From: Cannabis sativa
Taxonomy: Eukaryota; Streptophyta; Magnoliopsida; Rosales; Cannabaceae
NCBI RefSeq assembly: GCF_029168945.1
Contig: NC_083605.1
Span: 25,867,280 to 25,931,279 of the forward strand
Length of the DNA: 64,000 nucleotides
Direction of reading: 5' to 3'
Under the pieces are notes generated by a model. The model did no database searches. It worked only from the letters and a program-made list of their open reading frames with translations, and was not told the origin of the DNA. Below, piece by piece: positions 12,871-24,325 of the stretch. The position numbers and the translations under genes are program-made. The stretch's first letter is position 1, and each line of letters begins with the position of its first letter.

Positions 12871-13224
12871 TACCAGAGAGACCGAATGTTAAAGTCAGCG
12901 GGAAAGTTACTTATTCAGTCTAAGGAAAGTTCTATACATCTTTGGCACCATTCCAAATTGCCTTAAACTACTAGTGTTAATTTCCTGATTAACCAAAAGT
13001 AGTTGCCAAAGGTATAGAATCCAGTATCCCAAGAGAGTAGACATATAGAGAGGAATTTCACATTATCAATGATTTTGTGATTAAAGGAAGAGTAATGGTG
13101 GAGAAAAGGTTGTGGTTAATTCAACCTTTCGGTATCCTATTACGAGGAGTTTACTACTACTACACTTGATTTGCATATCAATGTGTTGAGATTATTTGAA
13201 ACGCACTTTTTGTTTTATATTAGT

Positions 13225-13237
13225 GCAAGTGGGAGTT
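13225..13237 (+). other. Copia A polypurine tract
   Basis: caagtgggagtt immediately before the 3' LTR, a typical copia plus-strand priming site. The same tract precedes the 3' LTR of element B. Confidence 0.8.
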
Positions 13238-15130
13238 TGTAGGGTTTTATGCCCTAAATAAAACTCATTTCAATATAATCAGATTTGTTTATTAATATAG
13301 ATCGTAAATAACATTTAATGTTGCATGGTTCACATGATTTATTTCATGATTATATGTACATAATGTATAAATTCATCCGAAACCCTTTTCACATACTTGA
13401 TCCCGTTTATTGTGTCGTCAACACATTGGAAAGTAAACATAACTATGTGAATAAAGTTTCCTAGATTTATCAGACATAGGGTTTTACTGATATGATAATC
13501 TACAACAAGAGTTTACTTGTATTTGGAGAAATACTATGTTCTTTCCAGAACATTGGTTAAAGTAAAGCTCAGGTTGGATGCATGGAGTATGCATCGGAAG
13601 GGACCGATATTGAACTTTGACTTAGATTTAATTAAACTTACCGTAAAATCTATTCAAGTCAATATCGCCTAGTTGATCCTAGATCAAATGATCTTAATCC
13701 AGATATGATTAGGCTCAATCTTGAAAGACTATTCGTGTTCTTTGATTTGTTAGTTAAGCCTACTTTTAGGTCGGGTGATACGTACATTTTGGGAACACGG
13801 TAGTGCAATTGAGTGGGAGCGCTATCATAAACATGGAATCTATAGCTTCTATCTGGCGAATAGTAAGCAAAGGATGATCTCCTTCGAGCTTGACCAAACG
13901 AACATAAATGGTGGAGTACTCATTTCACATAAGCTGAAATATCATTTATACGGGGTCAAGTGTTTTAAGGAATAAATACATTGTAGGGTGTAACGGTAAT
14001 TTAATCCCTTTACAGTGTAGATCATTCATATAGAGGATCATTGATCAAATTAGGATTATAACAATGGATAACTAATGATGTGTCTATATGGTGGAACATA
14101 TAGAGCATTCTATATACTGAGAGTGCAATTCTAAGTTCTATGCGTGGATTCAACGAAGAATTAATAAGTTAGTGAATTTTAGTGTTAAATTCTTGATCTA
14201 CTTATTGGAAGCTCGGTTATATAGACCCATGGTCCCCCCACTAGTTGAGATAATATTGCTTGTAAGACTCATGTAATTGGTTTTGATTAATCAATTATAA
14301 TTCTCAAATTAGACTATGTCTATTTGTGAATTTTTCACTAAGTAAGGGCGAAATTGTAAAGAAAGAGTTTATAGGGGCATATTTGTTAATTATGATACTT
14401 TGTATGGTTCAATTAATGAATATGATAAATGACAATATTATTTAATAATTATTTATAGTTATTAAATAGTTAGAATTGGCATTTAAATGGTTGAATTAGG
14501 AAATTGGCATTTTTGAGAAAATCAGATACAAAAGGTGTTAAAATTGCAAAATTGCAAAAAGCAAGGCCCAATCCACTAAGTGTATGGCCTGCCACTTTTG
14601 TAGGAAATTTAAACTGATATTTTCATTATTTTAATGCCAAATAATTCAAACCTAACCCTAGTGGAATGCTATAAATAGATAGTGAAGGCTTCAGGAAAAT
14701 TACACTTAAATTTTCTATTTTTCCTTCAGAGAAAAACTGAGCCTTCTCTCTCCCTATCTTTAGCTGACCACTCTCTCTCTTCTTCCTTAGAATTTCGAAA
14801 TCCTTAGTGATTTGAGTAGTGCCCACACACATCAAGTGATACCTCAATCATAGTGAGGAAGATCGTGAAGAAAGATCATCAGCAAAGGAGCTTCAGCATC
14901 AAAGATTCAGAGAAAGAGATCCAGGTTCAGATATTGATAATGCTCTGCTACAGAAAGGAATCAAGGGCTAGATATCTGAACGGAAGGAGTCATTATATTC
15001 TGCTGCACCCAATGTAAGGTTTCTTAAACTTTATATGTGTTTATTTCACCGTTTTAGAAAGTTCATATTTAGGATGTTAATAAACATACTTGTGAGTAGA
15101 TCTAAGATCCTGGTAAAATAATTTCCAACA
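13238..15130 (+). repeat. Copia A 3' LTR
   Basis: 1893 bp, TGTAGGG...CCAACA, with TATA box ctataaatag at 14669-14678. It has one fewer base than the 5' LTR: gtcggg at 13770 against gtcaggg at 5556. It is followed by the TSD ctttt and then the resumed Tat integrase frame. Confidence 0.93.
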
Positions 15131-15298
15131 CTTTTTAGTTAGGCTTTGCCAACCTGCATGATCCCCACAAAAGCCTTCATGAATTTCTCTGATGATTTGA
15201 TTTGCTTTTGTAGGGAGAACACACCGAAGTAGAGGCATCGAATAACCTCTTATGTATAGTTTGCCTTCAATTATTGTGTAGCGAGGCACTAAATACAA
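15131..15298 (-). pseudogene. Tat integrase, N-terminal zinc-finger half
   Basis: On the minus strand the frame reads VLPTKANQI, then HEGFCGDHAG, which supplies the two histidines of the integrase HHCC finger, then WQSLTKK where copia A begins. The frame resumes at 5022 on the other side of A with the two cysteines. Positions 15299-15469 link it to the upstream RNase H and are degenerate. Confidence 0.82.
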
Positions 15299-15469
15299 GA
15301 GTTTTCACGCCTCGTTTTTGTTAGTTGGAAGTTCTCCGTCGAGTAGATAGTTGACTATAGGAGTCATCCATGTAGGAGAGCTGTCTATCATCTCTACGTC
15401 TTCCATTTCACATATACTTGGCTCGCTTAGCATCTCCACCGGAACCAAGTTCAATTCATCCAAGTCCTT

Positions 15470-15853
15470 CTACGAGGCCAGTTTTGCCAAGGCATCAACG
15501 TTGGAGTTTTGTTCTCTTGGAATTCGCTCGATTTTAAAGTAATTGAATCTTTCCAAGTTCTTTCGAACCTTCTCTAAATACTTTACCATTTTCAAGCCTT
15601 TGGCCTGGTATTCCCTGAGAACCCGGTTCACAATCAGCTGCGAGTCACTATAGCAGATGAGATTTTTGACTTTCAATGCTTTGACTATCTTTAAGCCAGC
15701 GATCAAGGCTTCATATTCAGCCTCGTTGTTTGATGCGTCAAATTGAAATCTCAAAGCATAGTGAAACTTAAAGCCTTATGATGAAATTAATATTACCCTT
15801 GCACCCGAGCCCTGCTCGTTGGATGCACCATCTACATATAACTTCCAAGTGTC
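15470..15853 (-). pseudogene. Tat additional (archaeal-type) RNase H
   Basis: Minus-strand frame with YVDGASNEQG, then NNEAEYEALIAG, SDSQLIVN and NVDALAKLAS, the order of catalytic D, E, D, D blocks of a type I RNase H. A single TAA stop at about 15776 interrupts an otherwise continuous frame. This second RNase H, placed between the standard RNase H and integrase, is diagnostic of the Tat group. It would help degrade RNA during cDNA synthesis. Confidence 0.86.
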
Positions 15854-17160
15854 CGCGTCTCGGTGAATAGGCAGAATTTCTTCTTGAGTTATGCCTTCTA
15901 TTAAGAAGTCTACCAAGGCTTGGCCCTTGATGGATGTTTGAGAGTGGTATGTTATGTCGAACTGCCCCACTTCTATTGACCATTTTATCAATCTTCTAAA
16001 AGCATCTGGTTTTGATAAAACTTGTCTCAAGGTCTGATCGGTTAAAACTTTTATAGGGTGTGCCTAGAAGTACGACCATAGCTTGCAAGACGCGTGGACT
16101 AGGCACAAAATGAGTTTTTTGAGAGGGGGATATCTAGACTCTGCCCCTAGTAATCTTTTCCTTACATAGTAAATAGGTTGCTGGTGTTTACCCTCTTCTC
16201 GCACTATAGCCGCACTAATCGCATCTTCCAAGATAGCCAGATAGAGGAGTAACGTTTCTCCAATTATTAGTTTTTCCAAAACTAGAGGGGTTGCTAGATG
16301 CCTTTTTATGTTCTGAAAGGCCTCTTCGCACTCTTTTGTCCACTCAAATTTCTTGTTGCCTCGCAATACATTGAAGAATGGCAAACACTTATCAGTTGCT
16401 TCAATACCCCCTGCGTTGACTATGAATCCCAAAAACTTTCCTAAGGAGACTCCAAAGGAACACTTTTTTGGGTTTAACTTCATATTATACTTCTTTATTA
16501 TTTTGAAGCATTCCGCGAGGTCTGTGGTATGATTCCCACTTCTTATTGACTTTACTAACATATCATCGACGTAAACCTCCATGTTCCGCCCGATCTGATT
16601 TGCGAACATCTCGTTCACCAATCGTTGATATGTTGCCCCAGCGTTCTTCAGCCCAAACGACATGACTTTGTAGCAGTAAAGTTCCATGTTGGTTACGAAG
16701 CTCGTATGTTCCTAATCTGGGACATGCATTTTTATTTGGTGATATCTAGAATATGCATCCACAAATGACATAAGCTCGTAACAAGTAGTTGCATCCACTA
16801 ACTGGTCGATCCGGGGTAGTGGGAAACAGTCTTTTGGGCACGCCTTATTCAGATTAGAAAAATTAATACAAGTTCTCCAAGTTCCATTGGGCTTTGGGAC
16901 GAGAATAGGATTGGCTATCCACGAGGGATAAAACACCTCGTGTATAAAGTCATTGACTAATAACTTGTCCACTTCCTATTTTAACGCCCCTTGTCTCTCA
17001 GAATCCAAGAATCTCCTTTTTTGCTTCTTTACTGGGTACTTTGGATCGAAATTTAAATGATGACATATAATATTAGGGTCAATCCCTATCATATCTCTAT
17101 GGCTCCAGGAAAACTGATCCTGGTTCACCCTTAAGAAACTTATTAGCTGCTATTTTAGCT
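15854..17160 (-). pseudogene. Tat reverse transcriptase and RNase H
   Basis: From right to left on the minus strand: a pre-RT segment (GIDPNIICHHLNFDPKY), the RT fingers (PNGTWRTCI, then PLPRIDQL), MSFGLKNAGATYQRLV, the catalytic block VYVDDMLVKS, the connection, and the RNase H end (SKPDAFRRLIKWSIE). Stops at about 16973 and 16712 and one near 16064 break one continuous gene. The missing codons fit single-base changes. It would copy element RNA into DNA. Confidence 0.87.
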
Positions 17161-17391
17161 ACTCGTCCAGGTCCTTCCCAATGTAAACACACTTTGCGGG
17201 ATTTCCTGGGTCGAGAACAACTTTTTCCAATTCTTCAATTGGTTAAATTTAATAATTTTCTTTCATCTTGAACCCGAGGGTCAAGATCCTCATCCTTCTT
17301 TTTGCTTTCATTTGCCAAGACCGCCATTAACTGGTGACCAGCTTTTCTATGCTGCAACTCTACGTGATAGCAATCGCGAGCTAGCATCTGA

Positions 17392-17730
17392 TCACCTCGC
17401 ACCACTCCCACACCTTCTGTGCTTGATTGAACTAACTGCCCCCAGTTCGATCAAGGGTGGACGACCTAATAGTATATTATAAGCCGATGGCAGGTCGACG
17501 ACTAGATTGTCTTGCATAACTGTGGCGGATAGTGTTGCCTCGCCCAAGGTTAATATGCGCTCGATTATGCCTTGACTGGCAATACTGTCACTAGTGAAGC
17601 CGCACAGATTTACCATTCAGGGCTTCAATTTGGCCTTCTCGAGCCCTATTTTCTTCAGCATTTCCTTATAAAGGATGTTTACTGAGCTCCCGTTATCTAT
17701 CAACACCCTCTTTATCCTTTTATTGGCGAG
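17392..17730 (-). pseudogene. Tat aspartic protease
   Basis: The active-site block is IDNGSSVNI at 17683-17697 (DNGS where DTGS or DSGS is usual), followed by a stop near 17617 and then the flap and C-terminal part with [10 protein letters not shown]. The usual distance between these two blocks is kept. It would cleave the Gag-Pol polyprotein. The gap 17161-17391 to RT is a degenerate linker. Confidence 0.7.
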
Positions 17731-18045
17731 CTGAATAGTAATCACCAATGGATTGACGTGAGGATATCTCATGTTCTTCTCACTCCGAGAATATGATTGG
17801 AGGTTCTTTAATCTTTACTTTCTTGGAAGGTTTTGGGGCAAATACTGACTGCTCATTCTTTATTTCTTTCACATATCTCTTTTGGGCGTTGTTGCTCTCC
17901 CCTGCGATATGCGGCCCTCTCGAAATAACCATGATGTCCTCTCCTTCAATAGGAAGAGGTTGTAACCCCTGGTTGTTTGGGTTGTTGGGTAGATTGGGCT
18001 GGTTGTGTATATTGCCCTATGTCTTCACATACTGTTTGAAGTGGC

Positions 18046-20015
18046 CTAAGCGATGAGACTTTCTATCTCATCTTTCAACTGGCGGCATTCATCGGTTGTG
18101 AGCCCAATGTCCTTATGGTATTTGCAATACCTGGTAGGATATCTTTTGTTCCTCGAATGCCTCATGGGCTCAGGCTTGCAGAAGGCAATCTTTTTCTCAT
18201 GCGCAAGGTAAAAATTCTCTTGAGTTTCATTGAGCTCGGTATAAATTGTATACACTGGCACGTATTTATCGTGCTTCTTCTGTTTCTTTTTACCCTTCAA
18301 CGATTCCTTAGAATCATCCATTCTCTTTGAGCTAGAGTTCCCTGAGTTATCAACTCTTGTTGAGACAGTACTTGTTGAAACATTGCTGGGTTTTCTTCCC
18401 GAGCCTATTTTCAACAGATTCATCTCATTTTGAGCTTCCTCTTTTTGAACGAACACCTGAGCCCTTTCGTTGAACTCAGTGATGTTCTTCACTGGACAAC
18501 CTTGTAAATCATCCTATAATTCGCCCCCAACGGTCGATGGATCAGTAGAGATCTCTGCCTTAAGGTTTGTAAGTTGTGTACTATCTATCCTTTGCAGCAT
18601 GGAACTATTTCTTGAAATCCCTGGACAATTGTTCCCAGGAAGTTATGGAGTGGTGAGTAAACTTGTTTAACTAGCTGCTTGCTGCTCCAACTAGTGAGGT
18701 GGGAAACAAAATACAGCGTAAATTGTTTGTCACATTACTAGCTCGCATTATTGTGTTGAAGTTGTTCAAATGCGAGACCAGATTGGTGGTTCCATCATAT
18801 GATGAGACATGTGGGTTTTTAAATTCCAGGGGAAAAGGGGTATCCATGATATCTGGGTGGTACGGCTCGAGCTCCTCGTCTGAGTCGTATCCAAATTATC
18901 TCCCTAATTCCCCCACTTGACATCTCCTGAACTTATCCTCCAACTCGTTTGATTGTAATTGGATAAGATCCTCTTGCTTTGGACCGAGTTGTTGGCAAAG
19001 ATCAGGTTTTTCGATTCAAGTGCTCTCGCAGATCTGGCTGGGAGTAGTTACTGGCAGACCTCATTTTACTCACAAACTGTGTCCTACTCACGGACCTCGT
19101 TTTGCTCATGGACCTTGTGCTCGAGTGACTCGCGGATTTACTGGTTCCTATGCTTTCTCGATCATTATCTCGTCGAGCACTCTCTCCTCTTTGAGTTGAT
19201 CTACTGTGGGTCCTTGAACGCCCTGAGGTCACACTTGCTTCTTCACGCTCTGTTCTTCCCCCTGAGTGTGGTTTGTCGTATTTCCCCCACTGGGGTTTGT
19301 ACAAGCCCTCTCTCTAAGGGTTGTGGAAGAACACTGGTGATTCCTCGTAGGTGACCTACGTTCCCCAGGTTGAGTCCCAGGGTCTTCCTCATTTCCATGA
19401 GGAAGTTCTTGTTCATTGGTTTCTGGTTGCCTCCCATAATTCTCATTTCTATGAGAAGGTTTTGGCCGATCATTCAGATTTTTCAGGGGGAATCTCATTT
19501 TCCCCAGGTTATTCTTCTTAGATATTTTCCTGTCTCCTCGTTCGTGAGCCACGAGGTCTGCCCCGTGGTCTTCTCACTCCATGTTTAGGTTGATTTTGAG
19601 TGTTAGTCCTCTGCGCCGCCCTAGCTGCGGCTGCATCACGCTCCAATTTAGCGTTCTGCCGTTGTGCGTCCTCCAGGCGACGTCTAAGGTGGCAGTTTTT
19701 TGTTTCGTAAGTGCTATCTCCCATAGGCTGAGTACCTTTATGAGTGGGTCCTTCATCCCTCATTCTAGGATTCCGATCATTCCCAAGCTGAGTTCTCCTC
19801 AAACGTGTCATTCGTGTTTTGGGACCAACGTCAGGTTGGGTCCTCCAGGAATGAGTGGTCCGAGTGCTGGGGCCACCCTCAGGTTGAGTCCTCCTGGAGA
19901 GGGTGGTCCATTTAGACTATGGGTTGGAAGGCCTTTTGGAGCCCATGGGCTCTTTCCCAGAACGGTGATGAGTTTCGTCAGGTGGTGTATTAATGTTTTC
20001 TGCGTTTTCAGCCAT
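18046..20015 (-). pseudogene. Tat gag
   Basis: The likely start is the ATG at 20013-20015 (MAENAENINT), in frame with a charged coiled-coil-like stretch (about 19600-19811, rich in R, Q, A). Then comes a low-complexity R/S/T/E-rich region in shifted frames (19000-19550), a degraded core (18500-19000), and a good C-terminal block [20 protein letters not shown] at about 18090-18150, typical of Tat-group gag just before protease. Several frameshifts and a stop soon after the start show it is broken. An imperfect repeat of about 45 bp lies at 19815-19910. Gag forms the particle that houses the RNA. Confidence 0.75.
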
Positions 20016-20073
20016 GAAGGAGATGGTTTTTCTTTTTTACAAAAGGAGGGTTTTTTTTGAGCTTTTTCATGAA

Positions 20074-20096
20074 GGCTCTCAATGAAAGTACCAAAC
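20074..20096 (-). other. Tat primer-binding site region
   Basis: Read on the minus strand just after the 5' LTR the sequence is TTTGGTACTTTCATTGAGAG. From general knowledge this resembles the PBS region of other plant Tat and Athila relatives. Which tRNA primes it was not determined. Confidence 0.55.
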
Positions 20097-20884
20097 TGTT
20101 AACGCAGAATTTCATCAACCAAAATTTGAACCTGAATAATAAAATTGCAAAGAAAAATAAAGATGGTAAAGAAAAGGAAAATATGAACACAGAGGATTTT
20201 TTATGTGGTTTTGCAGTTAAAATTCTGCATAGTCCACGAGTCAATCTTATTAGATTTCTGATGATTTTTCAGAGCCTTTTTTCTTATGATTTTTCGTCCC
20301 ATTTTTAGTCTAACTTGCCTTTATTTATAATCACATAGTAGGCAATTAGTTACAGAGTTGACTATAATCTTTACAACGTTTATCCCTGAAATCGTAGGGT
20401 TTAATTACATATCACGTAGTATAAATGCGATTATTATTTAAATATCACACAGCTGTGATTTATCCACTTTTGTTGGGTCAAAATGATCGTGTATTCAAAC
20501 ACGTTTTAAATCATAGCGTTCTGGGATGTCTCGACAGGAACTCAGTACTAATGACCTTGATAGCGAGTTGGAGTTTTTTTTTCCTATCTTTCCGAGGTTG
20601 ACGATGTACGCATCGTTGCTTCTTTGTTTGAAGGCATAATGCTTCATTTTGACACTCGCAGTTCTTAAAGACAAAAAGAGTATTTCAGCAGTCATCATTT
20701 GAATGTCAGCTTTTGACTTGTCTAGACAATAAGTGTCACTAAAAGACGCATGAGAATGATTGGTGAAACTAACAGGAGCATGCCTTCTTATAGCGAGATC
20801 GGCGCCTCACTATTAGTTATTTGGGTTTGCCCGAATGTTATACTTAGTTTGTAAATTATACGCTACGTGTCTTCACAGTCGTTA
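20097..20884 (-). repeat. Tat element 5' LTR
   Basis: Direct repeat of 1118-1908, with substitutions and small indels along its length. It is followed on the right by tatat (20885-20889), matching 1114-1118. Confidence 0.85.
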
Positions 20885-21116
20885 TATATTAATAACTCTT
20901 CATTTATATATATACATGTTATTTTAAAATAATGAAAAATAGTAAATAATTAATAAATAAAATCCAAGAGGAAATCAAAATGAAACTATAATTAAATTGA
21001 TCATACCACAAAAAAAGTATAATTATTAGTCACAAAGTAAAAAAAAAAATAAATTACAAAATTAAAAAAAAAAAGTTTATGAAGAGTTTAATTAATTTGA
21101 TAAAAAAAACTCTTAC

Positions 21117-21208
21117 CAAGAGCATGTTCGATGTTGTAATGGTTTTCAAGGAGTTTGTGATCACCAAAGAAAGCATCAGATAGAATGCATTTACCATATG
21201 ATCTAAAC
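21117..21208 (-). other. Exon-like segment, gene unknown
   Basis: On the minus strand a 92-base segment is bounded by an AG (21209-21210) and a GTAAGAG donor (21110-21116) followed by a T-rich stretch. It is open for 30 codons, including DAFFGDHKLLENHY. I do not recognise the family. Codon use looks like plant coding sequence, unlike the AT-rich surroundings. The rest of 20885-21239 is AT-rich with nothing else seen. Confidence 0.35.
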
Positions 21209-21239
21209 CTTATACAATAAGGATTTAAAATAAAAAATA

Positions 21240-21637
21240 GGCTAATTAGTAATTTTTTCCCTCGAACTTTGACATGTACTACATCGTGCCGCCTAAACTT
21301 TTTTGGCCATTAAAAATTCCCCCCAAACTATTGAGATTGTTAAATTTAAGGACTTTTGTCTAATTTCATTCAATTTTACTGTTTCAGTGATTGTTTATGT
21401 ACTAAATCATGCTCCCCAGACTTTGATATCTACCAAATCATACTCCTCAAACTTTGATATGTACTAAATCACGCCCCTTGAACTTTCATCTATGTCAGAA
21501 TTTTTTTACTAAAATTAAACAAAAGTCCTTAAATTTAACAATCTCAATAGTTCGGGGGGAATTTTTAACGGCCAAAAAAGTTCAAGGGGCACGATTTAGT
21601 ACATGTCAAAGTTCGGGAAAAAAATTACCAATTAGTC
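21240..21637. mobile_element. MULE-type MITE 1
   Basis: 398 bp with terminal inverted repeats of roughly 120 bp (start GGCTAATTAGTAATTTTTTC; end, reversed, GACTAATTGGTAATTTTTTT). It is flanked by a perfect 9-bp TSD taaaaaata (21231-21239, 21638-21646). A 9-bp TSD with long inverted repeats and no coding capacity fits a miniature Mutator-like element. Inner bases include the repeated phrase aactttgatatgtactaaatc. Confidence 0.88.
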
Positions 21638-22085
21638 TAAAAAATATGTGTGTTATGTGTATTTTTTTGAGAAAAAAAAGTACGAAAAATAATTATATAG
21701 AGAGATAAAAATATAATAGATATTGGAGAGTATATTATGAGAATGAGAAAAAAGTTAATTTAATATTATGATTTGGATTAAGTTAATATGAGAATGAAAC
21801 CTAAATTTTTTTTACTATCACGTAGTCTATTCGTACTGATATATATATTTTGATTCTGGCTATATAACAGAATTCTTAGTTTAACATAGGTTTTTGATTT
21901 TCTTCATTAACTTTAACAAAATATTCTAATTATTTAACAAAATATTCTTTATTAATTTTATAATATTATTATATGTATTTAAAAATAAAAAATTAACATT
22001 TTTCTGTTAAAATTTTCATTTATTATTAATAAAACTAACGAGACTAACGTTGCCTATTAGCCTTTTTTAAGCAAATTAAAATATA

Positions 22086-22457
22086 GGGTAAATACCATTT
22101 TAGACCCTCTATTTTACAAAAGTTACCAATTAGATCCTGTGTTTTGTTAAATGATAAAATGGACCCTGTATTTTCTAAAATAGTACAAATAGGACCCTGA
22201 ATTTATTTTTTGTCAAAATAAAGTTTAATTATAATCCGACCTAAAAGTGTTATGACAAAATTGTTTACATTTTTTTATATCTGTTCGTATTAAGCATTGT
22301 CTTCAAGTTGGTTGTATTAAAAAAAATTGTTAAAAATTAAGCTCAGGGTCCTATTTTTACTATTTTAGAAAATACAAGGTCCATTTTGTCATTTAACAAA
22401 ATACAGGGTCCAATCTGTAACTTTTACAAAACAGAGGGTCCAAAATAATATTTACCC
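22086..22457. mobile_element. MULE-type MITE 2
   Basis: 372 bp with inverted repeats of about 130 bp (GGGTAAATACCATTTTAGAC against GGGTAAATATTATTTTGGAC) and a perfect 9-bp TSD taaaatata (22077-22085, 22458-22466). It shares no obvious sequence with MITE 1. No coding capacity. The stretch 21647-22076 between the two is AT-rich with nothing seen. Confidence 0.88.
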
Positions 22458-23016
22458 TAAAATATAATAGTGTTAGTGGTAAATTATATAATAAAATAAA
22501 ATATACAATTGAAATAAAAGCCACGATTAGCCCCTGCTCTGGAACGTTCTAGGGTCTTTTCTGGTTTTCTTCCAGTTTTCTTCCAGTCTTCTTCTAGTTC
22601 CCAACCGTCGTTTTCCCTTCTTCTATTTCTCTAATTAATGCACCTTCATTATATCCTGTATATCATCATTGTTACTCTTTAATGCAGCCCCCGTTTTCCC
22701 TTTACCGAGACTACCATTAATGCGTGTTCAGATAATCTTTGGCTCTCCTTCTTCTCCCTTTCCCTTCATGCATTCAAAATCTGTCTTGTTCTTCAGATGG
22801 AGGCGAATCATTGCCCTATGGCTGGGCAGACGAGGATCTAGACCTCCAGCAGCTAAGATGGCGCTCGTATCTCCTCATCTTCCAGGTTTTACTTACTTCA
22901 GGTATATCTCTCTTCCTTTTTTCTATTTAAAGCCCAGCAGTTTGTTTCCAGATTATCTTTCACCTGTATTTTTTTCTACTTTTGTTCTTTTATCTTTCTC
23001 TTTTCTGTACCTACCC

Positions 23017-24325
23017 ATGGCTAACTTACCTACTTCCCAATCCACCCACTTAACCGCTGAAGAAGCTCTTGTCCACGATTTCGACCATGTTTCCATACAT
23101 CCAGAACCTCAGTCCCAGTCCTATTGTTTGGTTGTTAAGATCTTGTCTCCCAAAACTTTGAAAATTGATTGGATTCAGAAAGCTATGAACGAAGCCTGGG
23201 TTGCCCGATGCCCCTTCACGTTCTCTGAAGACCATTCAGGCCTTTTCCTGGTCCAGTTTGGCTGTGAGGGTGATCGTAGAAGGGTCATGGAAGGCCAGCC
23301 ATGGCACTTTGATCGATCTCATGATAATTGCTATCCCTGATGGTTTTGACACCATCCTTCCCTCTCAACTTCGATACATTCCTCTCTGGGTTCAGGTCCA
23401 TTTTCTTCCATTTGGGTCTCGATCCTATGGTCTGGCACAGTTTGTTGCCGATGCTATTGGTGATCTCATTGAGGTCCATCTCATTTCACTCTATGATTCT
23501 GTCACTCCCTTTATGCGTGTTCGTGTCCTTCTTGACACCACCAAGCCCCTCCACCGTGGAATGAACGTCCGTATTAGGAAACTATCCCTCACTAAGTGGC
23601 TGAAGTTCCTTTACGAGGGTATCCAAAACTACTGCTATCATTGTGGTAAGCTTGACCACACTTTCAACAAGTGTGATAAGTTTCTCCATCACTGTGACCA
23701 CCATCCTTTTCCTCCCAGCTTAAGCTAAAAGGATGCCATCCGGGCCCCTGCCAAATCCATCTATAAGAAGAGTATCTTCGAACTGTCCAACTCCATTCCT
23801 TTTGAGGAACAACCTTCCCTTTCCAACCTTGGTCACCATAGCCTTCAAGACCAAACAAACCGGTTCATTGTGCCTACCATGCCTGCCACCTTCCCTACTA
23901 CTGCTACTTCCTCTCCATCCCATAACTTTCTCCAACTCACCACTGCTCCTACTTCCAACATTACATATTCCACTCAGTCTCAAACTGTGCACTCCACCCT
24001 CCACTGCTCTCTCCCAACTCACCCCATTATGACTACCACCACCCTTCCCACCACTTCCAAAGGCAAAGCACCCATGTACCCACAGCCATCCCTGGTTTCT
24101 CTGAGCAGCCCGCCTTTCTCCAGTGTCCATATCAATGATTCCCCTGCTATCCCTTCCTCCACCAGGAAAAGGTCTTTTGCTAGGCAGACCTGTCAAGTTG
24201 GCTCTTCGGTTCGCAGCATGCTGAAAAGAGCCCGAGCCTCTCACTCTGACTTTGCTGTTGTTCCATCTATGTCTGACAACGAGGAAACGGCGGGTGTTGC
24301 TCAGCAACCCCGCCGAGAAAAATGA
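23017..24325 (+). pseudogene. LINE ORF1-like protein (DUF4283 and CCHC zinc knuckle), broken
   Basis: The likely start is ATG 23017 (MANLPTSQ); the open frame runs upstream to 22669 but that part looks like a leader. The N-terminal region resembles the DUF4283 domain of plant L1-type LINEs (EGQPWHFDR). A one-base shift near 23310-23320 moves it to another frame, which continues with SQLRYIPLWVQ and the zinc knuckle CYHCGKLDHTFNKC. A TAA at 23726 interrupts it, after which the same frame continues with a low-complexity S/T/P-rich tail to 24325. The terminal TGA overlaps an ATG (ATGA at 24322-24325) where LINE ORF2 would begin, but ORF2 ends after about 25 codons. ORF1 binds the LINE RNA. Confidence 0.75.

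Larger units (their letters stand above)
5023..15130 (+). mobile_element. Ty1/copia retrotransposon A, defective, inserted in the Tat integrase
   Basis: Two direct repeats of 1894 and 1893 bp (5023-6916, 13238-15130) start TGTAGGG and end CCAACA. They are flanked by a perfect 5-bp TSD ctttt (5018-5022 and 15131-15135). A canonical PBS for initiator methionine tRNA follows the left LTR and a polypurine tract precedes the right one, so the element reads on the plus strand. The LTRs differ at fewer than ten positions that I could see, so insertion is recent. The 6.3-kb interior has no intact gene, only fossil integrase and RT-RNase H blocks at 11.3-12.9 kb. It must have been copied by proteins supplied from elsewhere. 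The lineage within copia is not clear. Confidence 0.93.
1118..20884 (-). mobile_element. Tat-type Ty3/gypsy retrotransposon, degenerate, interrupted by copia element A
   Basis: The two ends are direct repeats of about 790 bp (1118-1908 and 20097-20884). Between them, on the minus strand, the order is gag, protease, RT, RNase H, a second RNase H of archaeal type, integrase. The extra RNase H between RNase H and integrase is characteristic of the Tat group. The integrase frame is split by copia element A (5023-15130), so about 9.7 kb belongs to this element. Many in-frame stops and some frameshifts show it is dead. The LTRs differ at many positions, so it is older than the element inside it. 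Exact termini are uncertain by a few bases because the ends are not a clean TG...CA; a TSD of tatat fits ends at 1119 and 20884. Confidence 0.88.

Noticed and set aside
19002..19304. Serine/arginine-rich frame resembling a splicing-factor RS domain
   Set aside because: It lies in the low-complexity linker of Tat gag in a shifted frame; no RNA-binding domain is present.
22669..23016. N-terminal extension of LINE ORF1 upstream of 23017
   Set aside because: Open by chance; composition is pyrimidine-rich leader and family proteins start near MANLPTSQ.
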